A stretch of DNA of 64,000 bases from Clostridiaceae bacterium. GTDB taxonomy: Bacteria > Bacillota > Clostridia > Lachnospirales > Lachnospiraceae. Made by a program: the position numbers and the translations under genes. Position 1 is the stretch's first letter. Each line of letters begins with the position of its first letter. Below are positions 62,626 to 64,000 of this stretch, piece after piece. A model generated the notes under the pieces. That model ran no database searches and was not told the DNA's origin. It saw nothing but the letters and a program-made list of their open reading frames with translations. The stretch covers positions 1-64,000 of the forward strand of contig CAJSZV010000008.1 of assembly GCA_910574345.1 (NCBI GenBank), given 5' to 3'.

Positions 62626-64000
62626 GTGGCGGGGAAAAATAAAAAGATTATCCGATACCGTAAGCCTTTGAACCTGAATATCGGAATGCTGATTTTTGCG
62701 GCCATCTTTGTCTATATGGTCTTCAGCGTGTATACCTACATAACAAAAGAAAAAGTTCAGTTCTATGAAGTGGCTGACGGCTCTATCGTGGAGGACAAAA
62801 GCTACAGCGGTATCATCCTGAGAAATGAGACCACTCAGTATGCGGACAGTGCAGGAATCATCAATTACTATGTCAGGGAGGGGAAACGGGCTTCCGTGAA
62901 TACCTGCATCTACTCCATTGACGAGAGCGGCGCCATGACCTCTTTTCTGGAGAAGCAGAGCGAGGCAGGCGGGGCGCTGACTGACCGGGATCTTCTGGAT
63001 GTGAGAAAGCTTTTGGATACCTATACGCTGTCTTATACGGATGAGACCTTTGACGCTGTCTATGACACCAGGTACACATTGGAAGCCATGGTTATGGAGT
63101 ATGTGAATTTTAACACTCTGGAGAATCAGGGGGAGATGGTGGATCAGCTGGGAATCAATTTTAAGCAGGTGACCACACCTTTAAGCGGTGTGGTGTCCTA
63201 TTCTATTGATACTTATGAGACTTTGGATAGTTCCCGCATTACGGAGGAGATGTTTGACCGCAGCCAGTACACGAAGGCCATCACGAAAGCGGGGCAGCGG
63301 GTGGAGGCGGGAACGCCTATCTATAAGGTGATCACGGATGATAACTGGTCCGTGGTGTTTCCCCTGTCAGAGGAGGACGCTGTGGATTTCGGCTCCAAGG
63401 GGACCCTAAAGGTCTCTTTTCCCGGCCATGATCTTAAGACAAACGGCATATTTTCCCTGATTACGGGAGGGGACGGAAAAGCTTACGGAAAACTGGATTT
63501 TGACAAGTATATGGTTCAGTTTGTGTCGGACCGGTATGTGGATTTTAAGATCGAGACAAACACCACGGAAGGACTTAAGATTCCCATCAGTTCCGTCACC
63601 ACCAAAAACTTTTATCTGGTGCCTGTGGATTTTATTACAAAAGGCGGCGATGGCCTGGAAGACGGATTTAATAAGGAGATCTATACGGAAAGCGGGACAT
63701 CGGTGGTATTTGTCCCGACTACCATCTATTATTCCAACGACGAATACTACTATATTGAATGTGATAAGGACCAGACGATCCAGGCCGGGGATTATCTGGT
63801 AAAGCAGGACTCGGCGGAACGGTTCCAGGTGGGCATCACAGCCTCTCTTCAGGGAGTTTACAATATCAATAAGGGCTATACCGTGTTCAAACAGATCGAG
63901 GTGCTGGCCCAGAGCGACGAGTTTTATACCATAAAGAAGAATATGAGTTACGGCCTCAGCGTCTACGACCATATCGTGCTCAATGCTTCGCTCATTGAGG
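62626..64000 (+). CDS. HlyD-like membrane-fusion/adaptor protein, 3' end beyond the window
   Basis: Open frame from GTG 62626 (GAAGGAGG upstream) to the window edge, 458 codons visible with no stop. Short basic start (VAGKNKKIIRYRKPLN), one membrane helix (IGMLIFAAIFVYMVFSVYTY), then an extracellular part: EDKSYSGIILRNETTQYADS and AGIINYYVREGKRASVN as a lipoyl-like half, a helical middle, and VTTPLSGVVSYSID with AGQRVEAGTPIYKVITDDNW as the returning half. This is the HlyD/MacA adaptor layout seen in Gram-positives next to the sepF/yggS region. Partner transporter not visible. Confidence 0.75.
   Translation, partial: MAGKNKKIIRYRKPLNLNIGMLIFAAIFVYMVFSVYTYITKEKVQFYEVADGSIVEDKSYSGIILRNETTQYADSAGIINYYVREGKRASVNTCIYSIDESGAMTSFLEKQSEAGGALTDRDLLDVRKLLDTYTLSYTDETFDAVYDTRYTLEAMVMEYVNFNTLENQGEMVDQLGINFKQVTTPLSGVVSYSIDTYETLDSSRITEEMFDRSQYTKAITKAGQRVEAGTPIYKVITDDNWSVVFPLSEEDAVDFGSKGTLKVSFPGHDLKTNGIFSLITGGDGKAYGKLDFDKYMVQFVSDRYVDFKIETNTTEGLKIPISSVTTKNFYLVPVDFITKGGDGLEDGFNKEIYTESGTSVVFVPTTIYYSNDEYYYIECDKDQTIQAGDYLVKQDSAERFQVGITASLQGVYNINKGYTVFKQIEVLAQSDEFYTIKKNMSYGLSVYDHIVLNASLIE

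Overview
The window reads as chromosome of a gut-type Clostridia, most likely a Lachnospiraceae member (inference from gene order and protein flavour; genus not resolved). Strong GGAGG ribosome sites, sigma-A-type promoters, a MiaB-MutS-MutL-MazG-MiaA block and a RadC-MreC-MreD-PBP2-MinCDE-RodA-MgsA block all fit. The flanks are moderately GC-rich; the middle (about 14.7-42.7 kb) is clearly AT-rich and looks like a transferred or fast-evolving accessory locus.

Layout. 1-352: remnant of an Rrf2-type regulator with its terminator on the minus strand. 353-5565: MATE exporter, glucose-6-phosphate isomerase, and a divergent PAS/PAS hybrid histidine kinase. 5783-11320: a lipoprotein, a large membrane protein with a 36-bp in-frame tandem repeat, and a 7TM sensor kinase/NarL-type regulator pair. 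11386-13208: an AAA-ATPase/PD-(D/E)XK protein preceded by a scrap of a second copy. 13294-13809: a non-coding element bounded by 20-bp inverted repeats, with outward-facing promoter-like sequence, directly ahead of a tyrosine-recombinase-like gene that lacks its catalytic residues.

14742-42704 is a one-directional cell-surface glycan locus of about 25 genes: acyltransferases, glycosyltransferases, a nonulosonic (sialic-acid-like) branch (NeuB-like, NeuA-KdsC fusion, Cst/DUF115-like transferase), Wzy, Wzx, LicD, a compact aldolase/FGGY kinase/Fe-alcohol dehydrogenase/cytidylyltransferase set that probably makes a nucleotide-activated LicD donor, and two Gtr-like modules (GT2-GtrA fusion plus large membrane transferase-like protein).

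The main discovery candidate is that this locus carries long poly-G tracts inside reading frames. Two GT2-GtrA genes are each knocked out by exactly one extra G at the same place (just before the DxD-like motif), a third GT2 gene is shifted at a G6 run, and a GNAT gene carries an in-frame G10. With the putative invertible promoter upstream this would be a two-tier phase-variable surface glycan. The last two glycan genes are decaying (frameshift; in-frame TGA), followed by terminators and scraps of a mobile element.

43664-64000 is housekeeping: tRNA modification and mismatch repair (MutL with minisatellite linker), then cell-shape and division genes, a methylglyoxal-synthase-like protein with altered active-site residues, a D,D-carboxypeptidase lipoprotein, a small P-loop protein, and an HlyD-like protein running off the window end.
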